Assembly: GCF_900078745.1 (NCBI RefSeq) | Contig: NZ_FKII01000056.1 | Span: forward strand, 1 to 64,000 | Source of the DNA: Candidatus Ichthyocystis sparus | Lineage (GTDB): Bacteria > Pseudomonadota > Gammaproteobacteria > Burkholderiales > 2013Ark19i | DNA: 64,000 nucleotides | Direction: 5' to 3' | In this document: one piece after another, positions 45,201-53,618 of the stretch | Layout of the letters: every line of letters starts with the position of its first letter | How positions within the stretch are numbered: the first letter of the stretch is position 1 | Notes under the pieces: model-generated | Database searches by the model: none | What the model was told of the DNA's origin: nothing | Seen by the model: only the letters and a program-made list of their open reading frames with translations | Position numbers and translations under genes: made by a program

Positions 45201-46566
45201 TGGTATTTCTCAGGTAGCATTATCGGTAATGCTGTTGGGTTTCCGCGTGAAAAAAGCAAAAAAACGCAGGATTCATAAAGATGATGTTCCTGTTCCTGTT
45301 CCTGTTCTTGTTCCTGGTGGGACAAGGATTGTTCGTGCTCCTTTTTGGGTGCCTCCTCTTGCTAATCCTTCCGAATTGAGTCTGTTGTCTTCCGACGAAA
45401 ATTCTCGTGGTGGGCCTTCGTCTGACCCAATTGCAGTAGAAGGACATGCGGATGATGCTGTTTCTGTCCCTCATCCTTCCGAATTGAGTCCGTTGTCTTC
45501 TGCTGAAAATTCTCGTGGTGGACCTTCGTCTGACCCAATTGCAGCAGAAGGACATGTGGATGATGGTGTTGCTGTTGCTGTTCCTCATCCTTCCGAATTG
45601 AGTCCGTTGTCTTCTACTGAAAATTGTGGAGGTGTACCTTCTCCTGATCTAATTTCTGCCGAGGGTGATACTCCATCTTCTTCTGCATTTTCAATTCCTT
45701 CATATCTTGAATGTGCTTCTTCGCTTGGTGTTGAGTTACATCCTGATAGCGTTCCACTAATTCATAGTTTCTTTCGTAGAGTTCATTTATATATTGTAAC
45801 TTCTTTTTTGAGATCGGTTCGCAGTTACATCTCAACTGCTATTGGTAGTGGACTTTCGGTTGTTGGGCGATTTGTTTGGTTCGAAACCTACAGGGAACTG
45901 AATCTATATAATTTTATTTCTAGGTGCTTGGGTTCGTATCATTACAATTATCGTCCTGACTTTGTACGTGATCTTTCTAATATTAGAGTACTATCAGATT
46001 CATCTGATCTTGGTCTCCAATTAAGTGGAGGTGGTTTAGTAGATTTTTTGTCAAGACTAGATTATGTTGTTCATAATTTAATTAATTGTGTATTTAACTC
46101 GCAGTGGGATGTAGAAGTTGACAGAGCCTGTTCTGGACTAGAGGATGGATCATTGGATAATGTTAGTTGTGAAGATTTAATTTATGTTCTTAACACCGCT
46201 GGTGTTCCTGAATTAGCACTCTCAGTTTACCAAAGACGTAGAAAAGGTGTAAAAAGACGTAGAGAAGGTATAAAAAGAAGTAGAAAAGGAATACCAGGAA
46301 GTAGTAGTAAAATTACAAGTAAAGGCAAGGCTTCGAGTGGTGGTGCTACGGGTGTTGGTTTACAACCTCAACCGGAATTATTACTCCAACCTCAACCGGA
46401 ATTATTACCCCAACCTCAACCGGAATTATTACCTAGTAGTGATCTTCGATCTGGTGTTTCTAGTGGGTCTTTGTCGCCCCTCATACCTGAATCTTCATTT
46501 GAGTGTGATCAGCTGCCTATATTTGCTCCTTTTTTACAACACCATTGGCTAGAGAAGTTAGATTGA
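42259..46566 (+). CDS. Double-unit family A protein, alpha-beta-alpha-beta, short tail
   Basis: 1435 residues. ATG 42259 adds one residue (M-LYPVSLIGAAA) relative to paralogs; TTG 42262 holds the conserved register but has poorer spacing. Unit 1: linker KGRGKSPAKGR, alpha about 76-243 (IWYGTYREMCKDVF, CICEYHSKHRSDFIH), an IVRAPVWTPPVL motif, beta about 381-557 (CLCIYHSKYRPAFMR). A complete second N-terminus without start follows (VTAVATFSDVSDSES, GNLQQVL, KGRGKASAKKG). Unit 2: alpha about 818-990, IVRAPFWVPP, three 36-38-residue linker repeats (HPSELSPLSS), beta about 1146-1322. A cluster RRRKGVKRRREGIKRSRKG follows beta 2 and looks like a bipartite nuclear signal. Three QPQPELL repeats lead to FLQHHWLEKLD. 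It is a fusion of two paralogs. Function unknown. Confidence 0.9.
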   Translation: MLYPVSLIGAAAPDDVPEGSLQQLEAPTTSALAATTSAGDAVVGNGVITKGRGKSPAKGRDAAAVSSSLGAAVDPGVLSALGVALSPEGVQTVANLFFKVSEYARRFYHNMVVRQLPSSGLNDELLSTGIAIWYGTYREMCKDVFVSMCICEYHSKHRSDFIHAIPGGVLSDSSDHGAVPLTGNSLLAFLSRLDCAVLSKVESIFGSYWDETSVSLEGEALNGVVCEDFTRVLDTTGIPEVALSILVIGSSVEKEIGRGTIKRTASGVITAPDLILSTQYHPEDGSFSDPVAGGGHVGSGDVPVSDCAKAVIVRAPVWTPPVLGGGDVLPSVGGSGAGSFPPITEEGHVGSDNSPVPASGEMNLDDGGTRSSSVVLVPSYLQCVNSLGLSVSLHPDSTKLVGMFLFRVRGSLVMSFSRSVGNYISKVLLSDISMVQRSICFKTYRELHLCIFMSKCLCIYHSKYRPAFMRSLASIRVLPDSPDRGLVPLSGSNLVDFLSRLDSVVRGLVECVFNSRWDVETNVSHSERECGSLSDVSCEDIIRALNAANVSSSSFSIFRRYMIYKGKRLVSGSKITGKGTVSGSDTTSHEPLPKSHPRPKKQLRFSPLLGGDSDSIFDESSSTGKDVSVSAKVAPLSLPSVSSAPISSSPYTSESDSQSRVGLESLLLLKDVVHDRFSSYRFVKLLSCVDQSCSVSATDTVSTFVVPPEGTESSLPPSESVVAADVSFASVTAVATFSDVSDSESADSSREAEEGYIQGSIAGGNLQQVLVPRDTTSDAAISAVVTAVGNGVSTKGRGKASAKKGAASVAVSYLDTTLNPNILSSLGVVLSPESVRVIAGLFYEVGEFARRVYEGMIRKQLPSIMSGKFSMTGLAIWYHTYSSMCKYFFVSRCLGEYHANHRPGFIRTLPSIQVVSDFSGHDAVTLTGDALLGFLSRLDCAIRSEVESIFDSCLSEVSVPLREESLSAINCRDLVDVMSVAGISQVALSVMLLGFRVKKAKKRRIHKDDVPVPVPVLVPGGTRIVRAPFWVPPLANPSELSLLSSDENSRGGPSSDPIAVEGHADDAVSVPHPSELSPLSSAENSRGGPSSDPIAAEGHVDDGVAVAVPHPSELSPLSSTENCGGVPSPDLISAEGDTPSSSAFSIPSYLECASSLGVELHPDSVPLIHSFFRRVHLYIVTSFLRSVRSYISTAIGSGLSVVGRFVWFETYRELNLYNFISRCLGSYHYNYRPDFVRDLSNIRVLSDSSDLGLQLSGGGLVDFLSRLDYVVHNLINCVFNSQWDVEVDRACSGLEDGSLDNVSCEDLIYVLNTAGVPELALSVYQRRRKGVKRRREGIKRSRKGIPGSSSKITSKGKASSGGATGVGLQPQPELLLQPQPELLPQPQPELLPSSDLRSGVSSGSLSPLIPESSFECDQLPIFAPFLQHHWLEKLD
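45368..45670 (+). repeat. 108-114-bp coding repeat, three copies
   Basis: ccttccgaattgagt recurs at 45368, about 45475 and about 45589 in the second linker; the third copy is more diverged. Confidence 0.8.
46363..46433 (+). repeat. 24-bp coding repeat, three copies
   Basis: caacctcaaccggaattatt repeated three times, encoding Gln-Pro-Gln-Pro-Glu-Leu-Leu units just before the C-terminus. Confidence 0.9.
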
Positions 46567-46599
46567 TAGCGGTGGTGCTGTTTGTGTGTTGGTAGTTTT

Positions 46600-47442
46600 A
46601 GTTAAGTGGATGGAGGTAGCTTAGTGGATTTTTTATCGAGACTAGGTTGTGTTGTGCGTGAGCTAGTGGAGTCTATATTCAGCTCTAAGTGGGGATATGG
46701 AAACTGGCAAAGTTTATTATGAACGAGAACATGGATTTTGGGGGTTTTCCCAAAATATAAGACAAATAAAAAAGCAAGATGGCAAATAAAAACAAAACAG
46801 TAGGTAGTAGTAAAATTACAAGTGAAGGTACGGCTTACAGGAAGTAGTACTACATGTCTTATGCATTTTCATCTTTAGTGTGCAATTTCGGCATAATCTC
46901 AACCTGAGCGTTAATCTCTGCCTAAGAGTTATCTTAGGTCCAAGAAGCAATTCAATCTTCTTTTAGATTTGTTAAATTTTTCTATGGAGATCAATCAGTT
47001 TCTACTGACGCTTATTGGAGAATCTTCCACGTCAGATAGTAGTTCTTATAGTTATTTTAGTGGACCTAAGAAATTATTTGTTATTCATGGATCATTTAGT
47101 GGGGCGACTCTTGAGGTTCCTATGGGTAGTGGTATTGAGGCTGAACGAACCTTCCTCTTCGGTATCTATGAAGTGGTAGTGATCGTTGTATGATCCTCTT
47201 CTGAGCCTGTGGATGTTAGCAGTGTTCCTCTGTTAGCTAATGCTACCGGTATTGCTGCTGAGGGGGGTATCGGAGTGAGATTGGCAGTGCTGCTAAATCT
47301 TGGTTTTTCACCTTTATCCCGCCTGCCAGTGAATCAAGTGGGTTATACTATATGTGGTAGAGGTGGAGAAGGTGTATTTTCCTTACACCAAAGTAAAATG
47401 ATAAGAGAGGAAGTGGTAGTAAAAGAAATGAGTAGTTTGTGA
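46600..47442 (+). pseudogene. Beta fragment plus long-tail remnant
   Basis: 46605-46730 matches the end of a beta domain (gattttttatcgagactagg, gtggagtctatattcagc) and 46790-46860 the post-beta linker of the 49293 type. From about 47015 comes the long tail: SSSYSYFSGPKKLFVIHG, then GVRLAVLLNLGFSPL near 47275, then a broken form of the RG/KRKR end (ggaagtggtagtaaaagaaa). Stops and frameshifts separate the parts. The intact gene upstream has the short tail, so this supplies the missing class of end directly behind it. Confidence 0.7.
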
Positions 47443-47756
47443 GAATTGATCTTACTTCCTAGTGATTAGTGTTAAATGATTTTATACATTTGTCGTTTGC
47501 ATGTGGCATTTTTGTATGGTAAATTCCCATCCTTGTTTTTCCTACACACTTGTATATAGTCCGCGTTTTTTTCAATTTAGATTTTTGTTGGTAGTTTTTT
47601 GTCTCTTATCGTTTTTTCTATGTTAGGTTTTGTAATTTTTTTACTGTTGTACATTAATGTCAGTAGTAGGTGTACCAATGAAAAATAGTCTTCACTATTT
47701 ATGTTAAATTATGATTATCATCTTGTACTTTCATAGATGATATTTCCTGTTTATGA
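47443..47756. repeat. Module T and a short module U
   Basis: atgattttatacatttgtcg and gcatttttgtatggtaaat mark module T; ttttttactgttgtacatt and tgattatcatcttgtactttca are end parts of module U. No gene. Confidence 0.5.
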
Positions 47757-48258
47757 ATCATGTAATTGTAGGAGTTAACCTGTAATTGTAGGAGTTTGTG
47801 ATTCTTATGTTGATACTGTGCATGATAGTTACCCCGATCAAAGTTTAACTATTAATTTGCAGTAAGGTAAGGCTTTTTCTGTTTGCGTGCTAGATAGTAT
47901 TGACATTACTACCGCCTGTACTATTGTTGCTGTATCTGCAGGTAGGATAATAAACAGAGGTGCGGAAAAGGGTAATGGTACTGGACTTAGACTTGTTCCT
48001 GCTTCTGTTTGAAAATCTTCTGATTATGTTTCTGTTCTTGATCTAGTGATAGCTAGTACCGCGCCTTTTTTACGCAATGAATTGTTTGCCGCCGCTTCAT
48101 AATGGTTACAACCATTCTGAAGAACATTCCACTATATCTAGTGGTAGTTATTTTAGATGATCTAAGAGATTATTCATTATAGGTAAATTAGGTATAGGGC
48201 CCGCTAATGAGGTGGTGCGCAAAGAAGAAGTGGACGTAAAAGAAAAAGGGTTAGCTAA
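47757..48258 (+). pseudogene. Family B N-terminus joined to a basic tail, decayed
   Basis: The opening has a tandem duplication of tgtaattgtaggagtt. VCDSYVDTVHDSYPDQ and an interrupted LQQ region (ttgcagtaaggtaag) are family B. The central part is reduced to ALFLRNELFAAAS near 48060. It then jumps to GSYFRXSKRLFII-like sequence near 48145 and ends in RSGRKRKRVS with stop at 48256-48258. The fusion of B start and KRKR end parallels 31438-34611. Confidence 0.65.
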
Positions 48259-49029
48259 CTGCAAGAATAGATCTTTCTTTTTACTATTACATAATTTTAT
48301 ACATTTACATTTGTTGTTTGTTGTGGGTATTTTTGCACGATAAATGACCATCCTTGTTTGTCCTGCACGCTTAGAACCAGGAATTCAAATTATTAAAAGA
48401 GAAGTGACAGATTATCTCGCGCGGTATACATTGCAGCTCTGTACCCATAGGGACGGGTACCTGAACCAAGAATAATTAACTTGCTATTTGCAATCTTGTC
48501 TTTATCTTTTGTGTTTTTATTCATAATTTTTAGTGTCAGATAACGTTAATTATCATGTTTTTTTGTTACGTAATATAGGTAATACTTGGTAGTTTTACTA
48601 TTGTTCAATGCCTCTTGAGAGGATCTAATATTTACTTTGGTTGATTTTGTGTCAAAGATATCATCCTCAGGTACGCTTATTTTGCGCAGATGGTTTGTGT
48701 GTCACTTTGGTACTGCCAAGTGATGTGCTTAACGGTCAGTCTGCTTATTGGTTGCATTGGGTGCTGCATTGTTTTTTTGCAGTGGTGCCCTAGGAGATGT
48801 TTTCTATTTTGTGAGGAACCTGTTTGTTGGTAGTTTGTATTATTTTTAAGAGAGATCTTTCGTACGAATTAGCAAATTTAGTTGCTCTTTTAACTCTGAG
48901 CGGTTGGTGCAGTTGTTGACATATGCGGTTCATCGTAAGGTTACTAGTACTCAGGTGATGTAGATGGTGTTTGTGCTTGGTGAGAGCACTTTACATTGTT
49001 TTGTGTGGCGGCATTGTACATAAACTACC
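48259..49029. repeat. Module T fragment and module R copy
   Basis: Module T to about 48365 (tgcacgataaatgaccatcc). Module R about 48390-48850 (acccatagggacgggtacctg, gtactgccaagtgatgtgc, gggtgctgcattgttttttt). Bases 48850-49029 are unassigned apart from ggtgagagcactttacattg. Confidence 0.5.
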
Positions 49030-49292
49030 ATATCTGGTAGATAGTGTCGTGATATTTTGGGCTTTATTACTCCCTTAATTGTACGTGGTAACTGCTACTT
49101 TTGTTGTGATGTCAGTATCGAAAATGTAGTAACGTACTATTTTGTTTATTGGTGGCGTTGTGTGCACTTCATTTTGAAACTGTGCCTACTTCTCTTCTGT
49201 AATGTTGGTTTTTGAGTTTGTTCTAGGCTGTTAAAGCAATTAATAAAATAAATAATAAACATAAACTATAGGAAGGTGGAGGCACCATATTT
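49030..49292 (+). promoter_or_regulatory. Module P leader of the 49293 gene
   Basis: tgtacgtggtaactgctact, gcgttgtgtgcacttcattt and taataaaataaataataaac. GGAGG at 49278-49282 is ten bases from ATG, wider than in other leaders. Almost identical to the leader before 53619. Confidence 0.5.
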
Positions 49293-52085
49293 ATGTATCC
49301 TGTATCTTTAACCAGTGCTGATGCTTCTAGTGATCTCCCAGAGAGTGAAGGTAATAGTGGTAATAAAGGTGAAGGGGGCGCTGTACAGGGTAATATTCCT
49401 GGAGGTAGCTTGCAGCAAGTTGAGTCTCCTACTGCTGGGGGGGTGAGTACCAAGGGTAGAGGTAAGGCTTCTGCCAAAAAGAGAGGTACTGCTGCTGTTT
49501 CTTCTTCAGCTGCCGCTGTTATTGATCCAGGTGTTTTGAGTGCATTAGGTGTTACTCTATCTCCTGATAGTGTTCAAATAATTGCAAATCTCTTTTCTAA
49601 AATTAGTGAATACGCTAGACGTTTTTACGACAATATGACAAGCAGACAACTGCCATCAAGATTGAGTGACGAGCTTTCACTTACTGGGCAAGCTATTTGG
49701 TGCGATACTTATAGGGAAATGTGTAAAGATGTTTTTGTATCCATGTGCATTTGTGAGTACCATGCTAAACACCGCTCTGATCTTATACACGCTCTTCCTA
49801 GAATGGGGGTGTTGTCTGACTCTTCTGACCATGGTGTAGTGCCATTGACTGGGGATATTCTGCTAACTTTTTTGTCTAGACTAGATTGTGCTGTTCTCAG
49901 CAAGGTGGAGTCTATTTTTAGCTCCTGTTGGAATGAAGCTCATGTTTCTCTGGAAGGGGAGGCATTGAATAGTGTTAGTTGTGAAGATTTTACAAAAGTT
50001 CTAGACACTGCCGGTATTCCTGAAGTAGCGTTATCGGTAATGATAGCAGGCTCCACTCTAACAAGAGAAATAAATAAAGGTACTATTAAACGTACAGCAT
50101 CTGGAGTTATCACTGCTCCCGATCTTGTATTATCATCTCAGTCTCATTCTGGTTTTTCACTTCGTATGTGTTCTCAATCTGAATCACAATTAGGATCTGC
50201 CTTTCCACCGGGTGAGGCTTCTGGTTCCGAGTTGAGTACGTTGCCTCCTGTTAGAGTTAGAGATTCTGGTGATGGATCTTCTTCTGATCTGATTGTGGCA
50301 GAAAGACATGCCGGCAGCTGTGACGTTTCTGTTTCTACTCATACTGAGACAGATGGTACTGTTCGTGCTCCTGTTTGGAGGCCACCTGTTATTAGTGAAG
50401 AGGGCACTCTACCTTCTTCTGCAGGGCTTTTAGAATTGAATATGTTACCTTCTGTTAAAGATACTGGTGCTGGATCTTCTTCTGATTTGATTGTTGCAGA
50501 AAGACATGCTGGGAGCTGTGAAGTTTCTGTTTCTACTCATGCTGAGGCAAATATTATTTGTGCTCCTGTTTGTACACCACCTGTTATTAATGAAGAGGAT
50601 ACTCTATGTTCTGCTTCTATTCCTTCATATGTTAAATGTGTTGATTCTCTTGGTGTAAGGTTACACCCGGATAGTACCCAAATAGTTTATGATCTCTTTT
50701 GTGACATTCGCGTATCTTTTATGACGTCTTTTTCGAGATCGATTAGCCATTATATATTAGCTACTCTAAGTAGTAAACTTTCAGTGCTTGAGCGACTTAT
50801 CTGGTTCAAAACTTATAGGGAACTGCATCTATCTAGTTTTGTGTCTAGGTGTCTTTGTATGTATCATTCCAGGTACCGTCCTACTTTTATACGTGCTCTT
50901 GCTGGTATTCGATTGTTATCAGGTTCCTCTGATCGTAGGCTAGTTTCATTAAGTGGGGGTAGATTAGTAGATTTTTTATCGAGACTAGATTATGTTGTTC
51001 GTGAGTTAGCAGGGTCTATATTCAGCTTTAAGTGGGATATGGAAACTTGCAAGGCTTATTTTGATCGAGAAAGCGGATCATTGAGTAATGTTAGTTGTGA
51101 TAATGTTATTAGAGTACTCGATGTTGCTGGTGTTCCTGCAGTAGCATTTTTTTCAGTTTTCCAAAAATATATGACAAATAAAAATAAGGCATCAGTAGGT
51201 AGTAGTAAAATTGCAAGTGAAGGTATAGCTTCAAGAGGTGGTATTACAGGTCTTATGCATTCTTCATCTTTAAGTATGCAATTTCGACCTGAATTACCAT
51301 CTCAATCTGAGTGTGAACCATTATCTAAGCGTCGTCTTAGTTCTGAGAAGCAGCTAGGATCTTTGTTGCTATTAGAGGAGGATTCTAGTAAATCTTCTTA
51401 TGGATTTATTAAATTGCTTTATTATAGATATCAAACTGCTAGTTTATCTGATGTTGCTACTGTTTCCATTTCTGATGAATCTTCTTCGAATATTGGTGAT
51501 GATGTTTTAGTCTCGGATGAGGATAGTTCTTGTTCTGAGTTTGGAGCTTTAGGTGAGTCGTCTTCTACGCCTTCATCTATATATTCGATTTCATCTTCAT
51601 CTACTTCTGAGTCTTCATCCTCTACTTCTGAGCCTTTATCCTCATCTACTTCTGAGCCTTTATCCTCATCTACTTCTGAGCCTTTATCCTCATCTACTTC
51701 TGAGCCTCATTACCAATCTGTGCCTCAATTAGGATCTTTGTTGCCATTAGAGGAAGTTATAGTAGAGGAAATGGTAGTAGAAGAAATGATAGTAGAGGAA
51801 GGGGAGAATTCTGATCAATCTTCTTCTAGACTTGTTGAATTTTCTTACGGAGATCGACCTGCTAGTGTACCTGATGCTACTGATACTGTTCCTATTTTTG
51901 TGGCATTACCTGAAGGTCCTGGTTCTTCTTTGCCTCTTGTTGTTGATCCTGTTGCTGAATCGAATGTTTATAGTGAATCTTTGTCGCCTGCAATCGTACC
52001 TGAATCTTTATCTTCATTTGAGTGTGAGCAGCTGCCTATATTTACTCCTTTTCTACAACACCATTGGCTAGAGAAGTTAGATTGA
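49293..52085 (+). CDS. Family A paralog, alpha-beta, short tail
   Basis: 930 residues (MYPVSLTSADASSD, GSLQQVES, KGRGKASAKKRGT). Alpha is about 80-247 (ALGVTLSPDS, IWCDTYREMCKDVF, CICEYHAKHRSDLIH). The long linker contains TVRAPVWRPPV and a related IICAPVCTPPV, in two copies of a block with SSSDLIVAERHAGSC. Beta is about 443-620 (VKCVDSLGVRLHPDST, IWFKTYRELHLSS, CLCMYHSRYRPTFIR). The tail has SSSTSEPL repeats, a short VEEMVVEEMIVEE acidic run and ends ECEQLPIFTPFLQHHWLEKLD split by no gap. The N-terminal half is nearly the same as 53619-57674, while the tails differ in class. Function unknown. Confidence 0.88.
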   Translation: MYPVSLTSADASSDLPESEGNSGNKGEGGAVQGNIPGGSLQQVESPTAGGVSTKGRGKASAKKRGTAAVSSSAAAVIDPGVLSALGVTLSPDSVQIIANLFSKISEYARRFYDNMTSRQLPSRLSDELSLTGQAIWCDTYREMCKDVFVSMCICEYHAKHRSDLIHALPRMGVLSDSSDHGVVPLTGDILLTFLSRLDCAVLSKVESIFSSCWNEAHVSLEGEALNSVSCEDFTKVLDTAGIPEVALSVMIAGSTLTREINKGTIKRTASGVITAPDLVLSSQSHSGFSLRMCSQSESQLGSAFPPGEASGSELSTLPPVRVRDSGDGSSSDLIVAERHAGSCDVSVSTHTETDGTVRAPVWRPPVISEEGTLPSSAGLLELNMLPSVKDTGAGSSSDLIVAERHAGSCEVSVSTHAEANIICAPVCTPPVINEEDTLCSASIPSYVKCVDSLGVRLHPDSTQIVYDLFCDIRVSFMTSFSRSISHYILATLSSKLSVLERLIWFKTYRELHLSSFVSRCLCMYHSRYRPTFIRALAGIRLLSGSSDRRLVSLSGGRLVDFLSRLDYVVRELAGSIFSFKWDMETCKAYFDRESGSLSNVSCDNVIRVLDVAGVPAVAFFSVFQKYMTNKNKASVGSSKIASEGIASRGGITGLMHSSSLSMQFRPELPSQSECEPLSKRRLSSEKQLGSLLLLEEDSSKSSYGFIKLLYYRYQTASLSDVATVSISDESSSNIGDDVLVSDEDSSCSEFGALGESSSTPSSIYSISSSSTSESSSSTSEPLSSSTSEPLSSSTSEPLSSSTSEPHYQSVPQLGSLLPLEEVIVEEMVVEEMIVEEGENSDQSSSRLVEFSYGDRPASVPDATDTVPIFVALPEGPGSSLPLVVDPVAESNVYSESLSPAIVPESLSSFECEQLPIFTPFLQHHWLEKLD
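51610..51712 (+). repeat. 24-bp coding repeat, about four copies
   Basis: tcatctacttctgagccttt repeated in tandem, encoding SSSTSEPL. One related unit precedes and one follows. The 53619 gene has fewer units at the same site. Confidence 0.85.
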
Positions 52086-52303
52086 TAGCGATTTGTGTTG
52101 TCCGTGAGCTAGTGGAGTCTATGTGATGAATCTTCTTCTGATCCAATTTGCAGCGGTAAGATACGTGGGCGGCGGTGAGGTGTCTGTTTCCGCTTGTGCC
52201 TAGACAGTTATTGTTCGTGTTCCTGGTTTGGATGCCACCTGTCATTGAGGAGGATAATATTCTGCCTTCTGTTGGAGATTCTGGTGCTGGATTTTTTGTT
52301 CAA
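52086..52303 (+). pseudogene. Family A linker fragment
   Basis: It begins with a few codons of beta (gtgttgtccgtgagctagtg), jumps to SSDPI and a disrupted GSGDVSVSA block, then gttattgttcgtgttcctgg (a broken VRAPVW motif) and DNILPSVGDSGAG. Closest match is the first linker of 42259-46566 (about 43110-43275). Confidence 0.65.
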
Positions 52304-53304
52304 TAACACGTAGCACATGCAGATACCTCCTTTCCTAAAAATACTGCTACAGATGATAGTCCTAAATACTCTGCATTGACACCAATTGCTACAATTAAAC
52401 AATCCTCATGAGTGCGAAGTGTTAGCTCCTTCAAGACCAAATGGTCTTTCACTAAGATGTGCTTTTCCTGTATTGTAAAATGCAATCTCGGTATCAGAGC
52501 GTTCTGCTTATTTTTCCAATCTCTGCACTAGCCATCACACTTTGTTCAGTGACTATATCACGATCAGATGGTCAATTATCTTCTTCTATTGCCGTTATTA
52601 ATTGTGTGCAGTCGTGTACCCATATGGACAGGACCTGGCCCAAGAATAATCAACTTGCTATTTACAATCTTGTCTTTATCATCTCGTGTTTCACCTTTAC
52701 TATAAAATTTACTACTTTGCGGTGCTATAGATAACATTAATTATCCTAATTTTTGCTACATAATATATGTAAAACTTGGTAGTTCTTCAATGCCTTTTGA
52801 GAGAATCTACTATTCACTTTGGTTAATTTTATGTCAACTATATTATTTTTGATCACACTTTTTTGTTGTTTACTTGTACTTATTTTACGCATATAATTTG
52901 TGTGTCACTTTGATATTATAAAGTGATGTAGTTAACGGTATGTCTGATTATTGGTTGTATTGGATGCTGCATTATTTTTTGCGGTAATACCCTAGGAGAT
53001 ATTTTCTATTTTGTGAGGAATCTTTTTATTGGTAGTTTATAGCGTTTTTAAGAGTGATCTATCCGTGCTAGTTAGCAAATTTCAGTTGCTCTTTTTAACT
53101 ATTAGAAGTTGTAACAATTATTTATATATGCAGTTCATAGTAAAACTACGGGTACTCAGATGATGTAGCCTATGGTTGTTCTTGGTGAAAAAAACAGACT
53201 CACTTTGTTTTGTTACATGAGAGTTATGGTAGGTTATGATAAAAGTTGTGAGTTCATAGTTTCTTTCCTTATCCAAGTTGATTTTTTACGAAAGATGGGG
53301 GTAA
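52304..53304. repeat. Unassigned sequence, then module R copy
   Basis: 52304-52440 is unassigned. Module R about 52440-53280: aatctcggtatcagagcg, catatggacaggacctgg, taaagtgatgtagttaacgg, gatgctgcattattttttgc, tgttacatgagagttatgg. No gene. Confidence 0.55.
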
Positions 53305-53618
53305 CTGGATATAAATTATTTTTTTAAACTAATTTATACAAGCTATCTGGGTGGTAGTGGTCTGATTAGTGTAGTAATGTTTTTGGCCTTTATCATTCTC
53401 TATAATTGTACGTGGTAACTGCTACTTTTGGTGATGTCAGTATCGAAAATGTAATAACGTACTACTTTGTCTATTGGTGGAGTTGTGTGCGCTTCATTTT
53501 GCAACTATGCCTACTTCTCTTCTGTAATGTTGGTTTTTTGAGTTCGTGCTAGGATGTTAAAGCAATTAATAAAATAAATAATAAATATAAACTATAGGAA
53601 GGTGGAGGCACCATATTT
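53305..53618 (+). promoter_or_regulatory. Module P leader of the 53619 gene
   Basis: actggatataaattattttt, tgtacgtggtaactgctact, taataaaataaataataaat. GGAGG at 53604-53608 is ten bases before ATG, as in the 49293 copy. Confidence 0.5.

Noticed and set aside
52490-52505. String ggtatcagagcg resembling the primer-binding site of plant Copia retrotransposons, with relatives at 41265 and 57803
   Set aside because: Only about a dozen bases, part of module R that recurs by local duplication. No long terminal repeats, no gag-pol frame, and the locus is bacterial in character.
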